DNA from: Actinomycetes bacterium
GTDB lineage: Bacteria > Actinomycetota > Actinomycetes > Actinomycetales > Microbacteriaceae
Direction of reading: 5' to 3'
DNA: 64,000 nucleotides
NCBI GenBank assembly: GCA_023431405.1
Contig: JAEYVZ010000053.1
Span: 21,204 to 85,203 of the forward strand
Shown here one piece after another: positions 28,945-38,635 of the stretch. The translations under genes and the position numbers were made by a program. The number at the start of each line of letters is the position of its first letter. The first letter of the stretch is position 1. The notes beneath the pieces are model-generated. The model saw only the letters and a program-made list of their open reading frames with translations, was not told the origin of the DNA and searched no databases.

Positions 28945-29727
28945 ATGATCGAACTGCGCACACCGTCCGAGATCGAACAGATGCGGCCGGCCGGCCGCTT
29001 CGTCGCCGAGGTGCTCGCCACGCTCCGTGACGAGACGAAGGTCGGCACGAACCTGCTGTCGATCGATCGGCGCGCGCACGACATGATCCGCCGCGCCGGT
29101 GCGGAGTCCTGCTACATCGACTACCACCCGTCGTTCGGTGCGAGCCCGTTCGGGAAGGTGATCTGCACCTCGGTGAACGACGCCGTGCTGCACGGCCTCC
29201 CCCACGACTACGCGCTGCGTGACGGCGATCTGGTCTCGCTCGATTTCGCCGTGTCGGTGGACGGCTGGGTCGCCGATTCCGCCATCTCCTTCGTCGTCGG
29301 CACCCCGCGCGACGAGGACCTCGCGATCATCGACACCAGCGAGCGCGCTCTCGCCGCCGCCATCGACGCCGCTGTCGTCGGGAACCGCATCGGAGACGTG
29401 TCCCATGCGATCGCGGAGGTGGCGCGCGCCGACGGCTACTCGATCAATACCGACTTCGGCGGGCACGGCGTCGGCCGCATCATGCACGGCGACCCGCACG
29501 TTCCCAACGACGGCAAGCCGGGGCGGGGCTACCCTCTCCGGCCGGGTCTGGTCGTCGCCCTCGAACCCTGGTTCCTCCAGACGACGGACGAGCTCGTCAC
29601 CGACCCGGACGGATGGACGCTGCGCAGCGTCGACGGCTCGCGCGGGGCGCACTCCGAGCACACGGTGGCGATCACCGCCGAGGGACCGATCGTGCTGACC
29701 GATCGCTCCTTCCTCGGCGTCGATTGA
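28945..29727 (+). CDS. map: Methionine aminopeptidase, type I
   Basis: Removes the initiator methionine from nascent proteins. 260 aa from the ATG at 28945, with AGGAAAGG six bases upstream; an ATG two codons earlier is in frame but too close to it. The dinuclear metal site ligands are visible: D in V-S-L-D-F-A, D in W-V-A-D-S-A, H in G-H-G-V-G-R, E in V-A-L-E-P-W and E in H-S-E-H-T-V. No N-terminal SH3-zinc extension is present. The esterase gene follows after seven bases. Confidence 0.96.
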   Translation: MIELRTPSEIEQMRPAGRFVAEVLATLRDETKVGTNLLSIDRRAHDMIRRAGAESCYIDYHPSFGASPFGKVICTSVNDAVLHGLPHDYALRDGDLVSLDFAVSVDGWVADSAISFVVGTPRDEDLAIIDTSERALAAAIDAAVVGNRIGDVSHAIAEVARADGYSINTDFGGHGVGRIMHGDPHVPNDGKPGRGYPLRPGLVVALEPWFLQTTDELVTDPDGWTLRSVDGSRGAHSEHTVAITAEGPIVLTDRSFLGVD

Positions 29728-29734
29728 GTCCGCC

Positions 29735-30889
29735 ATGCAGCTCGACCCTTACCTGGTGCGGAGGCTGCGCGTCCATCGCCGCTACCTCCTGGGTCAGGCT
29801 CTCGGGCGGCTGCGCCGCACGGCCGACGGTGCGCGGGCGCTGATCGCAGGGATCCTCAGCCGTCCTCATGCGGCCGCATCCGTCGCGATCCCCTCGAGCA
29901 CGCCGGAAGGCGGAACCGCGAACGGTGACCTGCGACCGCTGACCATGACGCCGGTGCGCAGCGCGACGCGCACCCCCTCCGAGGCGCGGGCACGACACCG
30001 TCGCGCCGCCCTTGCCTGGGATCGCGACGAACTGCGCAATGCCGGCACGCCCGGCCCCGACGTTCACATCGAAGAGCATCAGGTCGACGTACCGGGGTAC
30101 CCGGCCGTCCGGGTGCGCATCTATCGACCCCGCGCGGACGATCGGGTGCTCCCCGCCGTGCTGCACTTCTTCGGCGGCGCGTTCCGGATCGGGGGCATCG
30201 ACTATCCGACGACGGATGCCGGGTGCCGGCGCAGGTGCGCGGAAGCCGACATCGTCGTGATCGCGGTCGACTACGCGCTGGCGCCTGAGTATCGCTTTCC
30301 CACGCAGGTGGAGCAGGCACATGCCGCGTGGGAATGGCTCGTCCACGGGGCCGCATCGCTTCGCGTCGATCCGGGGCGTCTCGCTGTCTCCGGCACCTCC
30401 GCGGGCGGCGCGATCGCCGCCGCCGTGACGCTGATGAACCGCGACCGGCATCGGCATCCGATCGCCCTTCAAGTGCTCGAGGTCCCTGTGACCGACCTCA
30501 CCGGCGGGCACGTCGACTTCGCCCCCACATGGCGCATGGGCGTGCCGGCGGTGCTCGTGCGGCGCGAGCTCCGTTCCATCGCCCGCACCTACCTCCCCCG
30601 GCGCGATGATGCGCGCAATCCGTACGCCTCGCCCCTGCTCGCCCATGACCACAGCGGCCTTCCGCCCGCGCTCATCCTCACGGCCGAGTACGACAACCTC
30701 CGGCGCGACGGGGCAGCGTACGGAGCCGCGTTACGCGAGGCGGGTGTCGAGGCCACGGTGGTGCGGTACCTCGGCGTCGGACATGACACCCCGATCTACA
30801 CGGGGGCGCTGCCGTCCGCCCGCACGTGGCACGCCCAGATCGTCACCGCCTTGCGCGCGCTGCACGAGGCGCCGACCCACGAGGCCTGA
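29735..30889 (+). CDS. Alpha/beta hydrolase, hormone-sensitive-lipase family
   Basis: 384 aa. After about 100 residues of basic N-terminal extension comes a family IV esterase fold: an oxyanion motif H-F-F-G-G-A-F in place of the common H-G-G-G, the nucleophile in G-T-S-A-G-G, a candidate acid in E-Y-D-N-L-R-R-D and the histidine in G-V-G-H-D-T-P. It probably hydrolyses short acyl esters; substrate unknown. It follows map by seven bases, so it is probably co-transcribed, and converges on trmD with a 19-bp gap. Confidence 0.88.
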   Translation: MQLDPYLVRRLRVHRRYLLGQALGRLRRTADGARALIAGILSRPHAAASVAIPSSTPEGGTANGDLRPLTMTPVRSATRTPSEARARHRRAALAWDRDELRNAGTPGPDVHIEEHQVDVPGYPAVRVRIYRPRADDRVLPAVLHFFGGAFRIGGIDYPTTDAGCRRRCAEADIVVIAVDYALAPEYRFPTQVEQAHAAWEWLVHGAASLRVDPGRLAVSGTSAGGAIAAAVTLMNRDRHRHPIALQVLEVPVTDLTGGHVDFAPTWRMGVPAVLVRRELRSIARTYLPRRDDARNPYASPLLAHDHSGLPPALILTAEYDNLRRDGAAYGAALREAGVEATVVRYLGVGHDTPIYTGALPSARTWHAQIVTALRALHEAPTHEA

Positions 30890-30908
30890 CGCGGTCGGAG
30901 CGCACCGG

Positions 30909-31607
30909 TCAGACGGCGTCGCCCGGAAGCAGGTCGGGACGACGGCGGCGCGTGCGCTCGATCTGCTGTTCCCGCCGCCACTGGGCGACCCGGCCGTGGT
31001 GGCCGCTCAGGAGCACCTCCGGCACCTCATGACCACGCCACATCGCAGGCTTGGTGTACGACGGATACTCGAGCAGTCCGTCTTCGTGAGACTCCTCGAC
31101 AAGACTCTCCGGGTTGCCCACGACGCCGGGGATGAGGCGCCCGACAGCCTCGATCATCGCCATCGCGGCCACCTCGCCCCCATTGAGCACATAGTCTCCG
31201 AGGCTCACGAGACGAACGTCGCCCAGAGAGGCCGCGTACGCGAAGACGCGCTCGTCGATGCCCTCGTAGCGGCCGCACCCGAACACGAGGTGCTCCTCCG
31301 TCGAGAGCTCGCGGGCCATCGACTGGGTGAACCGCTCGCCTGCCGGCGAAGGGAAGATGAACGTGGGACGCGCCGCAGCGGTGCCGGAGATCGCGTCGAG
31401 CGCTTCGCCCCAGGGCTCGGGCTTCATGACCATTCCGGCGCCGCCGCCGTACGGGGTGTCGTCCACCGTGCGGTGGCGATCATGTGTGAAGTCCCGGAGG
31501 TCGTGCACGCGCACGTCGAGAAGGCCGCTCTGACGCGCCTTGCCGAGCAGCGAGACTTCGAGGACGTCGAAGAACGACGGGAAGATCGAGACGACGTCGA
31601 TGCGCAC
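30909..31607 (-). CDS. trmD: tRNA (guanine-N1-)-methyltransferase TrmD
   Basis: Methylates G37 of tRNAs reading CNN codons and so prevents frameshifting. 232 aa from the GTG at 31607, one base after the rimM stop. The SPOUT knot binding region is visible in E-G-I-D-E-R-V and [11 protein letters not shown], and the N-terminus reads [10 protein letters not shown], usual for TrmD. It is the last gene of the rpsP-khpA-rimM-trmD operon. Confidence 0.97.
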   Translation of the reverse strand: MRIDVVSIFPSFFDVLEVSLLGKARQSGLLDVRVHDLRDFTHDRHRTVDDTPYGGGAGMVMKPEPWGEALDAISGTAAARPTFIFPSPAGERFTQSMARELSTEEHLVFGCGRYEGIDERVFAYAASLGDVRLVSLGDYVLNGGEVAAMAMIEAVGRLIPGVVGNPESLVEESHEDGLLEYPSYTKPAMWRGHEVPEVLLSGHHGRVAQWRREQQIERTRRRRPDLLPGDAV

Positions 31608-31608
31608 G

Positions 31609-32238
31609 TCAGTCCTCGTCGGACGAGTCGGCGGCCTCGCCGGCCGGAGCCTCCGGATGCGGCGGTGCGTCGGCGGCATCCTCTTCGGGGACATCTTCGA
31701 AGAGGCCCGCGGGCGGGGTGACCACAACGCGCCCTGCGTCCACGTCGACCTCTGGGACGATCGCGGCGACGAAGGGGACGAGCACCTCACCGTCCGCACT
31801 GCCGGCGGGCCGGACGATGAGCAGATCCTGAGCGGGCAGGTGCTCTACGCGCACCACGCGCCCGATGACCGAGCCGTCTCGGACGACGTCCAGGCCGACG
31901 AGCTGATGGTCGTACCAGGCGTCTTCCTCGGCTTCCTCGCCGGCGTCCTGGTCGACCCACAGGATCGCCCGCACGAGTGACTCCGCGGCGTCGCGATCGT
32001 CGATGCCCTCGAGGAACACGACCGGATGCGAGTTCATCCAGCGGAACTCGCGGACGGTCACCGTCTTGCCGTGCCACGGCGACGCCTCCGGCACCTGGAG
32101 GGTGAAGACCGCACCGGGCACGAAACGCCGGTCGGGATCGTCTGTGTACAGCTCGAGCTTGAGCGCACCCTTGAGCCCGTGCGCTTTGACGAGGCGGCCG
32201 ACGCGCAGCTGCGTGCGGGCGGCTCCGGAGGCCGCCAT
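31609..32238 (-). CDS. rimM: 16S rRNA processing protein RimM
   Basis: Assists maturation of the head of the 30S subunit and binds S19. 209 aa from the ATG at 32238, one base after the khpA stop. An N-terminal RimM domain ([12 protein letters not shown] at about residue 12) is followed by a PRC-barrel (about 100-175) with W-Y-D-H-Q-L-V-G. The last 35 residues are an acidic Ala/Pro/Glu tail, longer than in E. coli. Part of the rpsP operon. Confidence 0.95.
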   Translation of the reverse strand: MAASGAARTQLRVGRLVKAHGLKGALKLELYTDDPDRRFVPGAVFTLQVPEASPWHGKTVTVREFRWMNSHPVVFLEGIDDRDAAESLVRAILWVDQDAGEEAEEDAWYDHQLVGLDVVRDGSVIGRVVRVEHLPAQDLLIVRPAGSADGEVLVPFVAAIVPEVDVDAGRVVVTPPAGLFEDVPEEDAADAPPHPEAPAGEAADSSDED

Positions 32239-32239
32239 C

Positions 32240-32470
32240 TCAGTCGTCCGCGACGTCGACGCGCACGCGCGCGCCATCGGCGAGAGCCGTGATGAGAGTG
32301 CGTAGTGCCTTGGCTGTGCGGCCACCGCGCCCGATCACGCGTCCACGGTCGTCGGGGTGCACACGCACCTCGAGCACGTCGCCGCGAGGCGACGTGGCGG
32401 ATCGGACGGTGACATCGTCAGGGTGATCGACGATCCCCTTGACGACGTGTTCGAGCGCGGCGGCGAGCAC
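32240..32470 (-). CDS. khpA: KH-domain RNA-binding protein KhpA
   Basis: 76 aa from the GTG at 32470, four bases after the rpsP stop. A single KH domain with the G-R-V-I-G-R-G-G-R loop in the middle. In other Gram-positives KhpA pairs with KhpB and binds many RNAs, affecting cell division. It is regularly placed between rpsP and rimM, as here. Other in-frame starts further upstream would overlap rpsP and are unlikely. Confidence 0.93.
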   Translation of the reverse strand: MLAAALEHVVKGIVDHPDDVTVRSATSPRGDVLEVRVHPDDRGRVIGRGGRTAKALRTLITALADGARVRVDVADD

Positions 32471-32474
32471 AGTC

Positions 32475-32897
32475 TTACTCGGCCTCGGTGGTCTCGGCCT
32501 CGGCGGCGTCGGCCTCGGCGGCGGGTGCAGCCTCGGGGGCCTTCTTCTCAGCCTTGGGCTGAATGACGGACTTCTTGGAGGAGTCGACCACGAACTCGGC
32601 CTTGGCCTCGCGCGTCTTGACGGTCGAGACGGCGTTGGCGTCGCCCTTGAACTTGCCCCAGTCGCCGGTGAGCTTGAGCAGCGCGGTGACCTGCTCGGTG
32701 GGCTGCGCGCCCACCGACAGCCAGTACTGCGCCCGCTCGGAGTCGACCTCGATGAACGAGGGCTCTTCGGTCGGGTGGTACTTGCCGATCTCTTCGATGA
32801 CACGACCGTCGCGCTTTGTGCGCGAGTCGGCGACGACGATGCGGTAGTACGGCGCACGGATCTTGCCGAGACGCTTCAGACGGATCTTGACAGCCAC
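32475..32897 (-). CDS. rpsP: 30S ribosomal protein S16
   Basis: 140 aa from the GTG at 32897, preceded by CAGGAG. The S16 core (K-I-R-L-K-R-L-G and [12 protein letters not shown]) occupies the first 85 or so residues. The rest is a Lys/Ala/Glu tail, longer than in most bacteria but seen in actinobacterial S16. First gene of the rpsP-khpA-rimM-trmD operon. Its leader is about 120 bases if the upstream promoter assignment is right. Confidence 0.97.
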   Translation of the reverse strand: MAVKIRLKRLGKIRAPYYRIVVADSRTKRDGRVIEEIGKYHPTEEPSFIEVDSERAQYWLSVGAQPTEQVTALLKLTGDWGKFKGDANAVSTVKTREAKAEFVVDSSKKSVIQPKAEKKAPEAAPAAEADAAEAETTEAE

Positions 32898-33020
32898 GAT
32901 TCTCCTGAATGGTGTTTGGGAAGTGATGAACGTCGCCTGGAGAGTGGGGTGCACACCCGGCGGAAGCTCTGATGGCGGACCGACCGCCGGATAGAGGGTC
33001 GGGCGACGGTCCAGCCCTCT

Positions 33021-33050
33021 ATTTTGCCAGATCGCGGGCCCCTCCGCGAA
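33021..33050 (-). promoter_or_regulatory. Candidate rpsP operon promoter
   Basis: TTCGCG (33045-33050), an 18-base spacer and CAAAAT (33021-33026) on the minus strand. The -35 is poor; the -10 stands out as AT-rich in a GC-rich gap. Confidence 0.4.
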
Positions 33051-33070
33051 CCACCGCCGTTGAGGCGTGT

Positions 33071-33082
33071 CAGACTGTCCGC
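33071..33082 (+). promoter_or_regulatory. -10 box for the leaderless GCS2-type ligase gene
   Basis: CAGACT, six bases, ATG at 33083. It keeps the two most conserved -10 positions (A2 and T6) and the six-base spacing seen at other genes here. Confidence 0.4.
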
Positions 33083-34246
33083 ATGACGGTGCCGTTCGCG
33101 ACATCCGCCCGCTCATCGGTGGGTCTGGAGTGGGAGATCATGCTCGCCGATCCTGAGACCGGGGATCTGGTTCCGCGCGCGCCGGAGCTGATACCGGAAC
33201 TCGAGGAGTCGACCCGCCACGAGCGGTACACGGTCACGGGAGAGCTGCTCACGAACACGATCGAGGTGACCAGCGGCGTGGGCACGACCGTGGCCGCGGC
33301 GGTGGATGACATCGCCGACGCCATCGGCCAGGTGCGTGAGCTGACGACGCCGCGCGGGATCGAGCTGCTCTGCGCGGGGAGCCACCCGTTCGCCCAGTGG
33401 TTCGATCAGACGATCACCGACAAGACGCGCTACCACACGCTCATCGACCGCACGCAGTGGTGGGGGCGGAACATGATGATCTGGGGCATCCACGTTCACG
33501 TGGGAGTCGACGACGTCACCAAGGTCTTCCCCATCATCAACGCCCTGTCGGTCTATCTGCCCCACCTGCAGGCCCTGTCCGCGTCGAGCCCGTTCTGGGC
33601 GGGCGAGCGCACCGGGTACGCGTCAAACCGGGCGCTCGTCTTCCAGCAGCTGCCGACCGCGGGACTCCCCTGGCCACTGCAGTCCTGGTCGGAGTTCGAA
33701 GGCTACATCGCAGACATGGTGCGCACCGGGGTCATCGAGGATGCCACCGAGGTGCGCTGGGACATCCGGCCGGCTCCCCGATGGGGCACGATCGAGATCC
33801 GGGCCTGCGACGGCATGTCGACGCTGCCTGAGCTGGCGGCGATCGCCGCGCTCGTGCAGGTGCTCGTGGAGCACTTCTCGCGCGAACTCGACGAGGGACG
33901 TGCGCTTCCCACCATCCCCCCGTGGTTCGTCCGGGAGAACAAGTGGCGCGCGGCCCGGTACGGGCTCGACGCGGTGGTGATCACCGACCGTGAGGGCACG
34001 CAGCGTCCGGTGGTCGAACACCTCCGGGAGACGATCGGTGCGCTGGCTCCGATCGCCGACCATCTCCACTGCGCACGTGAGCTGAGTGGAATCGAGACGA
34101 TCCTCACCGGCGGCGCGAGCCACGCGCGGCAGCTGCGTATCGCCGAAGCGGCGGACGGCGATCTCCGCGAAGTCGTGCAGCACCTCATCCGCGAGTTCCG
34201 GGCGGGGCCGACTCTCCGCGACCACCTCGCGAGCCTCCCGCACTGA
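33083..34246 (+). CDS. Carboxylate-amine ligase, GCS2/YbdK family
   Basis: 387 aa. A glutamine-synthetase-like fold of the GCS2 family: V-G-L-E-W-E-I-M near the N-terminus with the metal-binding glutamates, [10 protein letters not shown] near residue 137, and [16 protein letters not shown] near 235. E. coli YbdK has weak glutamate-cysteine ligase activity. Microbacteria are expected to use mycothiol, not glutathione, so the true substrate is uncertain; an EgtA-like role in ergothioneine synthesis is conceivable but no egt genes are nearby. It stands alone between ffh and the rpsP operon. Confidence 0.88.
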   Translation: MTVPFATSARSSVGLEWEIMLADPETGDLVPRAPELIPELEESTRHERYTVTGELLTNTIEVTSGVGTTVAAAVDDIADAIGQVRELTTPRGIELLCAGSHPFAQWFDQTITDKTRYHTLIDRTQWWGRNMMIWGIHVHVGVDDVTKVFPIINALSVYLPHLQALSASSPFWAGERTGYASNRALVFQQLPTAGLPWPLQSWSEFEGYIADMVRTGVIEDATEVRWDIRPAPRWGTIEIRACDGMSTLPELAAIAALVQVLVEHFSRELDEGRALPTIPPWFVRENKWRAARYGLDAVVITDREGTQRPVVEHLRETIGALAPIADHLHCARELSGIETILTGGASHARQLRIAEAADGDLREVVQHLIREFRAGPTLRDHLASLPH

Positions 34247-34285
34247 GCGGGCAGCCGGGAGGCGGAGCGGCGCAGCGCGGCGAGC

Positions 34286-35845
34286 TCAGCCCTTGCCGAA
34301 GAGCTTCTGGATCTGTGCCAGGTCGGCTTCGCTCGGCGCCGGCGTGCCGGCTCCGAGGCCGAATCCGGAACCGGACGCTGCCGAGGGCTGAGCTGCGAGG
34401 CCTGCGTTCTCGGCGGCGCGCTTGGCAGGGTTGCCCGAGCGCGAGCCACCCCCGCCCTTCTTCTGCTTCTTGCCGCCGCGCTTGCTGGAGGCGCCGGGCT
34501 TGCCGCCGAGCGCGCCCATGCCGGGAATGCTGGGCACCCCACCTCGGGCCACGGTCTTCATCATCTTCGCCGCCTGCTCGAAACGCTGGACGAGCTGGTT
34601 GACGTCGGTCACGGTCATGCCCGAGCCGCGAGCGATGCGCAGACGGCGCGAGCCGTTGAGCAGCTTCGGATTGCGCCGCTCCGCGGGGGTCATCGAGCGG
34701 ATGATCGCCTCCGTACGGTCGATCTCTCGTTCGTCGAAGTTCTCGAGCTGCTGCTTCATGTTGCCGGCGCCCGGGAGCATCCCGAGCATCTTCTTCATGG
34801 AGCCCATCTTCTTGAGCTGCTGCATCTGCTCGAGGAAGTCTTCGAGAGTGAACTGCTCCGACGCCAGCTTGTCGGCGACCTTCCGCGCCTCTTCCTCGTC
34901 GAAGGCGGCCTGCGCCTGCTCGATGAGGGTGAGGATGTCACCGAGGTCGAGGATGCGACTGGCCATCCGATCCGGGTGGAACGCCTCGAGATCGTCGAGG
35001 TTCTCTCCGGTGGAAGCGAAGATGATCGGGCGTCCGGTGACCGACGCGACCGAAAGGGCGGCGCCGCCTCGGGCGTCGCCGTCGAGCTTGGACAGGACGA
35101 CACCGGTGAAGTCGACGCCCTCCTGGAATGCCTTGGCCGTGTTGACGGCGTCCTGCCCGATCATCGCGTCGATGACGAACAGCACTTCGTCGGGGTCGAC
35201 GGCCCGGCGGATGTCAGACGCCTGCTTCATCAGCTCGGCGTCGACGCCGAGACGGCCGGCAGTGTCGATGATGACGACATCGTGCTGGTGGCGGCGGGCG
35301 TGCTCGACACCGTCGCGAGCGACCTTGACAGGATCGCCGACGCCGTTGCCGGGCTCGGGTGCGAACACCGCCGCGCCCGCACGCTCCGCGACGACCTGGA
35401 GCTGGTTGACCGCGTTCGGGCGCTGCAGGTCGGCGGCCACGAGGATCGGGGTGTGGCCGTCTTTCTCGAGTTGCTTCGCGAGCTTGCCGGCGAAGGTCGT
35501 CTTTCCCGAACCCTGCAGACCCGCGAGCATGATGACAGTGGGTGCGGTCTTCGCGAACTGGAGCCGTCGCTGCTGTCCCCCGAGGATGCCGACGAGTTCT
35601 TCGTTGACGATCTGCACGACCTGCTGGGCGGGATTGAGGGCGCGGTTCACCTCGTCGCCGAGTGCGCGCTCCCGGATGCGGGAGGTGAAGTCCTTCACCA
35701 CCGCCAGCGCGACGTCGGCGTCCAGCAGTGCGCGCCGGATCTCGCGTACCGTGCCGTCGACGTCGGCCGGGGAGAGCTTCCCCTTCGTCCGCAGATTGCG
35801 GAAGGTCTCAGTGAGCCGGTCGGAGAGTGTGCCGAATGTCGCCAT
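34286..35845 (-). CDS. ffh: Signal recognition particle protein Ffh
   Basis: GTPase that binds 4.5S RNA and signal sequences of nascent membrane proteins. 519 aa. N domain (about 1-90), G domain with G1 G-L-Q-G-S-G-K-T-T near residue 106, D-T-A-G-R (G3) and T-K-L-D-like S-K-L-D-G-D (G4), then the methionine-rich M domain (about 300-430) with M-K-K-M-L-G-M-L-P-G-A. A basic glycine-lysine-serine tail ends the protein. TAGAAT at 35855-35860 lies nine bases before the ATG, suggesting a leader of two or three bases. Its partner FtsY is 3.4 kb away on the same strand. Confidence 0.97.
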   Translation of the reverse strand: MATFGTLSDRLTETFRNLRTKGKLSPADVDGTVREIRRALLDADVALAVVKDFTSRIRERALGDEVNRALNPAQQVVQIVNEELVGILGGQQRRLQFAKTAPTVIMLAGLQGSGKTTFAGKLAKQLEKDGHTPILVAADLQRPNAVNQLQVVAERAGAAVFAPEPGNGVGDPVKVARDGVEHARRHQHDVVIIDTAGRLGVDAELMKQASDIRRAVDPDEVLFVIDAMIGQDAVNTAKAFQEGVDFTGVVLSKLDGDARGGAALSVASVTGRPIIFASTGENLDDLEAFHPDRMASRILDLGDILTLIEQAQAAFDEEEARKVADKLASEQFTLEDFLEQMQQLKKMGSMKKMLGMLPGAGNMKQQLENFDEREIDRTEAIIRSMTPAERRNPKLLNGSRRLRIARGSGMTVTDVNQLVQRFEQAAKMMKTVARGGVPSIPGMGALGGKPGASSKRGGKKQKKGGGGSRSGNPAKRAAENAGLAAQPSAASGSGFGLGAGTPAPSEADLAQIQKLFGKG

Positions 35846-35893
35846 GATGCCCCGATTCTACGGGAGCGCGGCGAGGAACACGGCGCCAGGCGC

Positions 35894-36880
35894 CTACCGC
35901 TCCGTCGGTCCGTGCCCGGGTTCTGCGTCCGCCGCGGAGGCGAGCTCTTGGAACAGGGTCAGCTGCACGCCGTCGGGTCCGCGCAGCCGAGCGTTGAGCG
36001 AGCGCCAGGGCGTCTCTCGTGGCGAAGCCTGGATCGTGGCACCCGCCGCCGCCGCGGCCTCGGTCGCCACCGCCGTGTCATCCACCTCGAGCGCGAGCCG
36101 GAGGGAATCACTGGGGGCGTCCCCGTCCGTCTCCACATCGTCGATCAGCGCGATCTGTCCGGCGTTGGAGAGCTCCAGAGTCGCGCGCCCCGCCGAGAGG
36201 ATCACCACGCGGGCATCTCCCGTGCCTTGGTATGACGCCTCCTCCCCCATGCCCAGCACGTCTCGGTAGAACCGCAGCGCGTCGTCGAAGTGGTCCGTCC
36301 GAGCCACGACACGAAGCTGGCGGACCGCGCCGCCGATCGTCGGGGCGGCGGCGTCCAGGGCCCGCGAGAGGATCGCCGCCAACGGCGTGACACCTGGCCC
36401 TTGGTGAGCCCACGACTCGATCGCCGCGAGCACAGCGCCGCCGTGCGCGGCGCCCGCCACCTCCGCGGCCAGGGCGTCGTCGCCGGACGATCGCAGCCGC
36501 CGCGCGACGGCCCGCGCCAATCGCGCTCGCCTGCGAGCGGCTTCCTCGGCGAGCTCGCTCTCGATCCCCATGGCGGCGGCGTTGACGAGGGCCAGCGCCA
36601 GACTGTCGGGGGCGAAACCCTGCCCGAACTGAAGGAGCGACGTGCGGATGTCGTGGCCGGCCGCGAGCTCCGACTCGGCAGCGGCGATGCGCTCGTCGAG
36701 CCCCGACCAGAGGACGTCACCCTTCGACGAGAAGTAGTTGAAGAAGCTGGAGCGGCTCACGCCTGCCCGGGCGGCGATGTCGCCGACCGTGGTGCTCTCG
36801 AATCCGCGCTCGAGGAAGAGTTCACACGCGGCTTCGGCGAGCGTCTCCCGTGATGATGCCCGAGGCCTTCCGCTGCTCAT
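35894..36880 (-). CDS. TetR-type regulator fused to a VOC/glyoxalase domain
   Basis: 328 aa. Residues 8-55 are a TetR helix-turn-helix ([13 protein letters not shown] and F-F-N-Y-F-S-S-K). Residues about 60-185 are a helical TetR-like ligand domain. From about 195 to 318 there is a VOC domain: [22 protein letters not shown] start, and D-P-like [12 protein letters not shown] at the end. The VOC part could sense a small molecule or be an enzyme. The frame is continuous with no stop or start between domains. TAGGCT lies six bases before the ATG, so the mRNA is probably leaderless. It diverges from lipB; the 81-bp gap has a palindrome. Confidence 0.85.
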   Translation of the reverse strand: MSSGRPRASSRETLAEAACELFLERGFESTTVGDIAARAGVSRSSFFNYFSSKGDVLWSGLDERIAAAESELAAGHDIRTSLLQFGQGFAPDSLALALVNAAAMGIESELAEEAARRRARLARAVARRLRSSGDDALAAEVAGAAHGGAVLAAIESWAHQGPGVTPLAAILSRALDAAAPTIGGAVRQLRVVARTDHFDDALRFYRDVLGMGEEASYQGTGDARVVILSAGRATLELSNAGQIALIDDVETDGDAPSDSLRLALEVDDTAVATEAAAAAGATIQASPRETPWRSLNARLRGPDGVQLTLFQELASAADAEPGHGPTER

Positions 36881-36907
36881 GACGCCAGCCTAACGATGCC
36901 GTATTGT
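36879..36907 (+). promoter_or_regulatory. Candidate lipB promoter
   Basis: ATGACG (36879-36884), a 17-base spacer and TATTGT (36902-36907) on the plus strand. Predicted transcription start is near 36914, giving a leader of about 48 bases with CCGGAGG before the lipB ATG. Confidence 0.45.
36881..36892 (-). promoter_or_regulatory. -10 box for the leaderless TetR-VOC gene
   Basis: TAGGCT, six bases, ATG at 36880. The outer end of the hexamer touches the palindrome 36892-36908. Confidence 0.5.
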
Positions 36908-36908
36908 T
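36892..36908. promoter_or_regulatory. Imperfect palindrome between TetR-VOC gene and lipB
   Basis: AACGATGCCGTATTGTT: half-sites AACgAT and ATtGTT. It abuts the TetR-VOC -10 and overlaps the lipB -10. The position is ideal for an operator acting on both genes; binding is inference. Confidence 0.4.
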
Positions 36909-36961
36909 GGACGCGGTGCAGAAACCTCCGAGGGTCGGAGACGGGCACCACCGGAGGACCC

Positions 36962-37603
36962 ATGCTGGACATCCGCACCGTCGCACTCGCTCCCGCTTTC
37001 GTGCCCTTCACCGAGGGCTGGGAGCTGCAGCGCCGAATCCACGCGGAGGTGGTGGCCGGTTCGGCTCCCGACACCCTGCTCCTCCTCGAGCACGAGCCCG
37101 TCTTCACCGCAGGCGCCCGCACGGCGCGAAGCGAAAGACCGATCGATGGCACCCCCGTGGTGGACGTCGACCGCGGAGGCAAGATCACCTGGCACGGCCC
37201 CGGGCAGCTCGTCGGCTATCCGATTGTCCGCCTCCCAGAACCCGTGGATGTCGTCGCGCACGTCAGAAGGCTCGAAGGGGTGCTGATCGACGTCCTCCGC
37301 GGGTTCGGAGTCGAGGGACGCCGTATCGACGGCCGCAGCGGAGTCTGGGTGCGCACGGGCCTCGAAGACGCGAAGATCGCGGCGATCGGCGTGCGCGTTC
37401 AGCGCGGCGTGACCATGCACGGGTTCGCGCTCAACTGCGACAACTCCCTGGAGCCCTTCTCACAGATCATCCCCTGCGGCATCAGCGATGCCGGTGTCAC
37501 GACCATCAGCGCGCTCGTCGGGCACGACGTCGACCCCGCATCGGTCGTCGCGTCCGTGGCATCCGCGTTCCGCAACGAGTACGAACGAGAGGAAGCGGCA
37601 TGA
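36962..37603 (+). CDS. lipB: Lipoyl(octanoyl) transferase LipB
   Basis: Transfers octanoyl from acyl carrier protein to lipoyl domains. 213 aa from the ATG at 36962, preceded by CCGGAGGACCC. The catalytic pair is K138 in [10 protein letters not shown] and C172 in [19 protein letters not shown] lies near residue 71. Its stop overlaps the lipA start (ATGA), so both lipoate genes are coupled. The TetR-VOC gene diverges upstream. Confidence 0.97.
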   Translation: MLDIRTVALAPAFVPFTEGWELQRRIHAEVVAGSAPDTLLLLEHEPVFTAGARTARSERPIDGTPVVDVDRGGKITWHGPGQLVGYPIVRLPEPVDVVAHVRRLEGVLIDVLRGFGVEGRRIDGRSGVWVRTGLEDAKIAAIGVRVQRGVTMHGFALNCDNSLEPFSQIIPCGISDAGVTTISALVGHDVDPASVVASVASAFRNEYEREEAA

Positions 37604-38634
37604 GCTGCGCCGCAGGAACCACGAACGCCGAAGAGGGCCGCACCGCCCCAGGCGGCCGCAAGATGCTTCGGCTGGAGGTGCGGAACGCTCAGACTCCGAT
37701 CGAACGGAAGCCCGAGTGGATCAAGACGCGCGCCCGTATGGGCCCGGAGTACCAGGAGCTCCACGCGTTGGTGAAGGGCGAGCAGCTCCACACGGTATGC
37801 CAGGAAGCCGGATGCCCCAACATCTACGAGTGCTGGGAAGACCGCGAAGCCACGTTCCTGATCGGCGGATCGCAGTGCACGCGACGATGCGACTTCTGCC
37901 AGATCGACACGGGGAAACCGGCGGCGTACGACGTGGACGAGCCGCGCCGTGTGGCAGAGAGCGTTCGGCGCATGCAGCTGCGGTACGCCACGGTCACCTG
38001 CGTCGCACGCGACGATCTCGCCGACGGCGGCGCATGGTTGAACGCCGAGACCGTGCGTCAGATCCACCAGCTGAACCCGGGCACGGGCGTGGAGCTGCTC
38101 GCGACCGACTTCAACGGGGAGCCACGTCTGCTCGACGAGGTCTTCGCGGCACGGCCGGAAGTCTTCGCCCACAATGTCGAGACGGTTCCCCGCATCTTCA
38201 AGCGGATCCGGCCGGCATTCCGGTACGAGCGTTCGCTTGACGTGCTCACGCAGGCGCGCGAGGCCGGCCTCATCACCAAGTCCAACCTGATCCTCGGCAT
38301 GGGCGAGGAGCCGGAGGAGGTCGTCGCCGCGCTTCACGACCTTCACGACGCGGGCACCGACATCGTCACGATCACGCAGTATCTCCGGCCGACACCGCGT
38401 CACCTTCCCGTGGCGCGGTGGGTGAAGCCGGAGGAGTTCAGCGCCTTCAAAGCAGAGGCCGAGCGGATCGGGTTCCTCGGTGTCCTCGCGGGCCCGCTCG
38501 TGCGGTCCTCCTATCGGGCCGGAAGACTGTGGGCGCAGTCGATGGTGTCGAAGGGGCGCCCGATCCCCGAGCACCTGGCGCATCTGCGCGACGCCCTCAC
38601 CGACGCGTCCGGCGCGTTCGCTCAGGCGGTCTGA
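37600..38634 (+). CDS. lipA: Lipoyl synthase LipA
   Basis: Radical-SAM enzyme that inserts two sulfurs into protein-bound octanoate. 344 aa from the ATG at 37600. The auxiliary cluster cysteines are in [14 protein letters not shown] and the radical-SAM triad is C-T-R-R-C-D-F-C. The C-terminal R-S-S-Y-R-A-G holds the conserved serine that ligates the auxiliary cluster. Overlaps lipB by four bases and converges on the DUF2004 gene with a single base between the stops. Confidence 0.98.
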   Translation: MSCAAGTTNAEEGRTAPGGRKMLRLEVRNAQTPIERKPEWIKTRARMGPEYQELHALVKGEQLHTVCQEAGCPNIYECWEDREATFLIGGSQCTRRCDFCQIDTGKPAAYDVDEPRRVAESVRRMQLRYATVTCVARDDLADGGAWLNAETVRQIHQLNPGTGVELLATDFNGEPRLLDEVFAARPEVFAHNVETVPRIFKRIRPAFRYERSLDVLTQAREAGLITKSNLILGMGEEPEEVVAALHDLHDAGTDIVTITQYLRPTPRHLPVARWVKPEEFSAFKAEAERIGFLGVLAGPLVRSSYRAGRLWAQSMVSKGRPIPEHLAHLRDALTDASGAFAQAV

Positions 38635-38635
38635 G

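Noticed and set aside
32474..32857. Long N-terminal extension of KhpA antiparallel in frame over rpsP
   Set aside because: It overlaps rpsP almost entirely. The KH domain is complete from the GTG at 32470.
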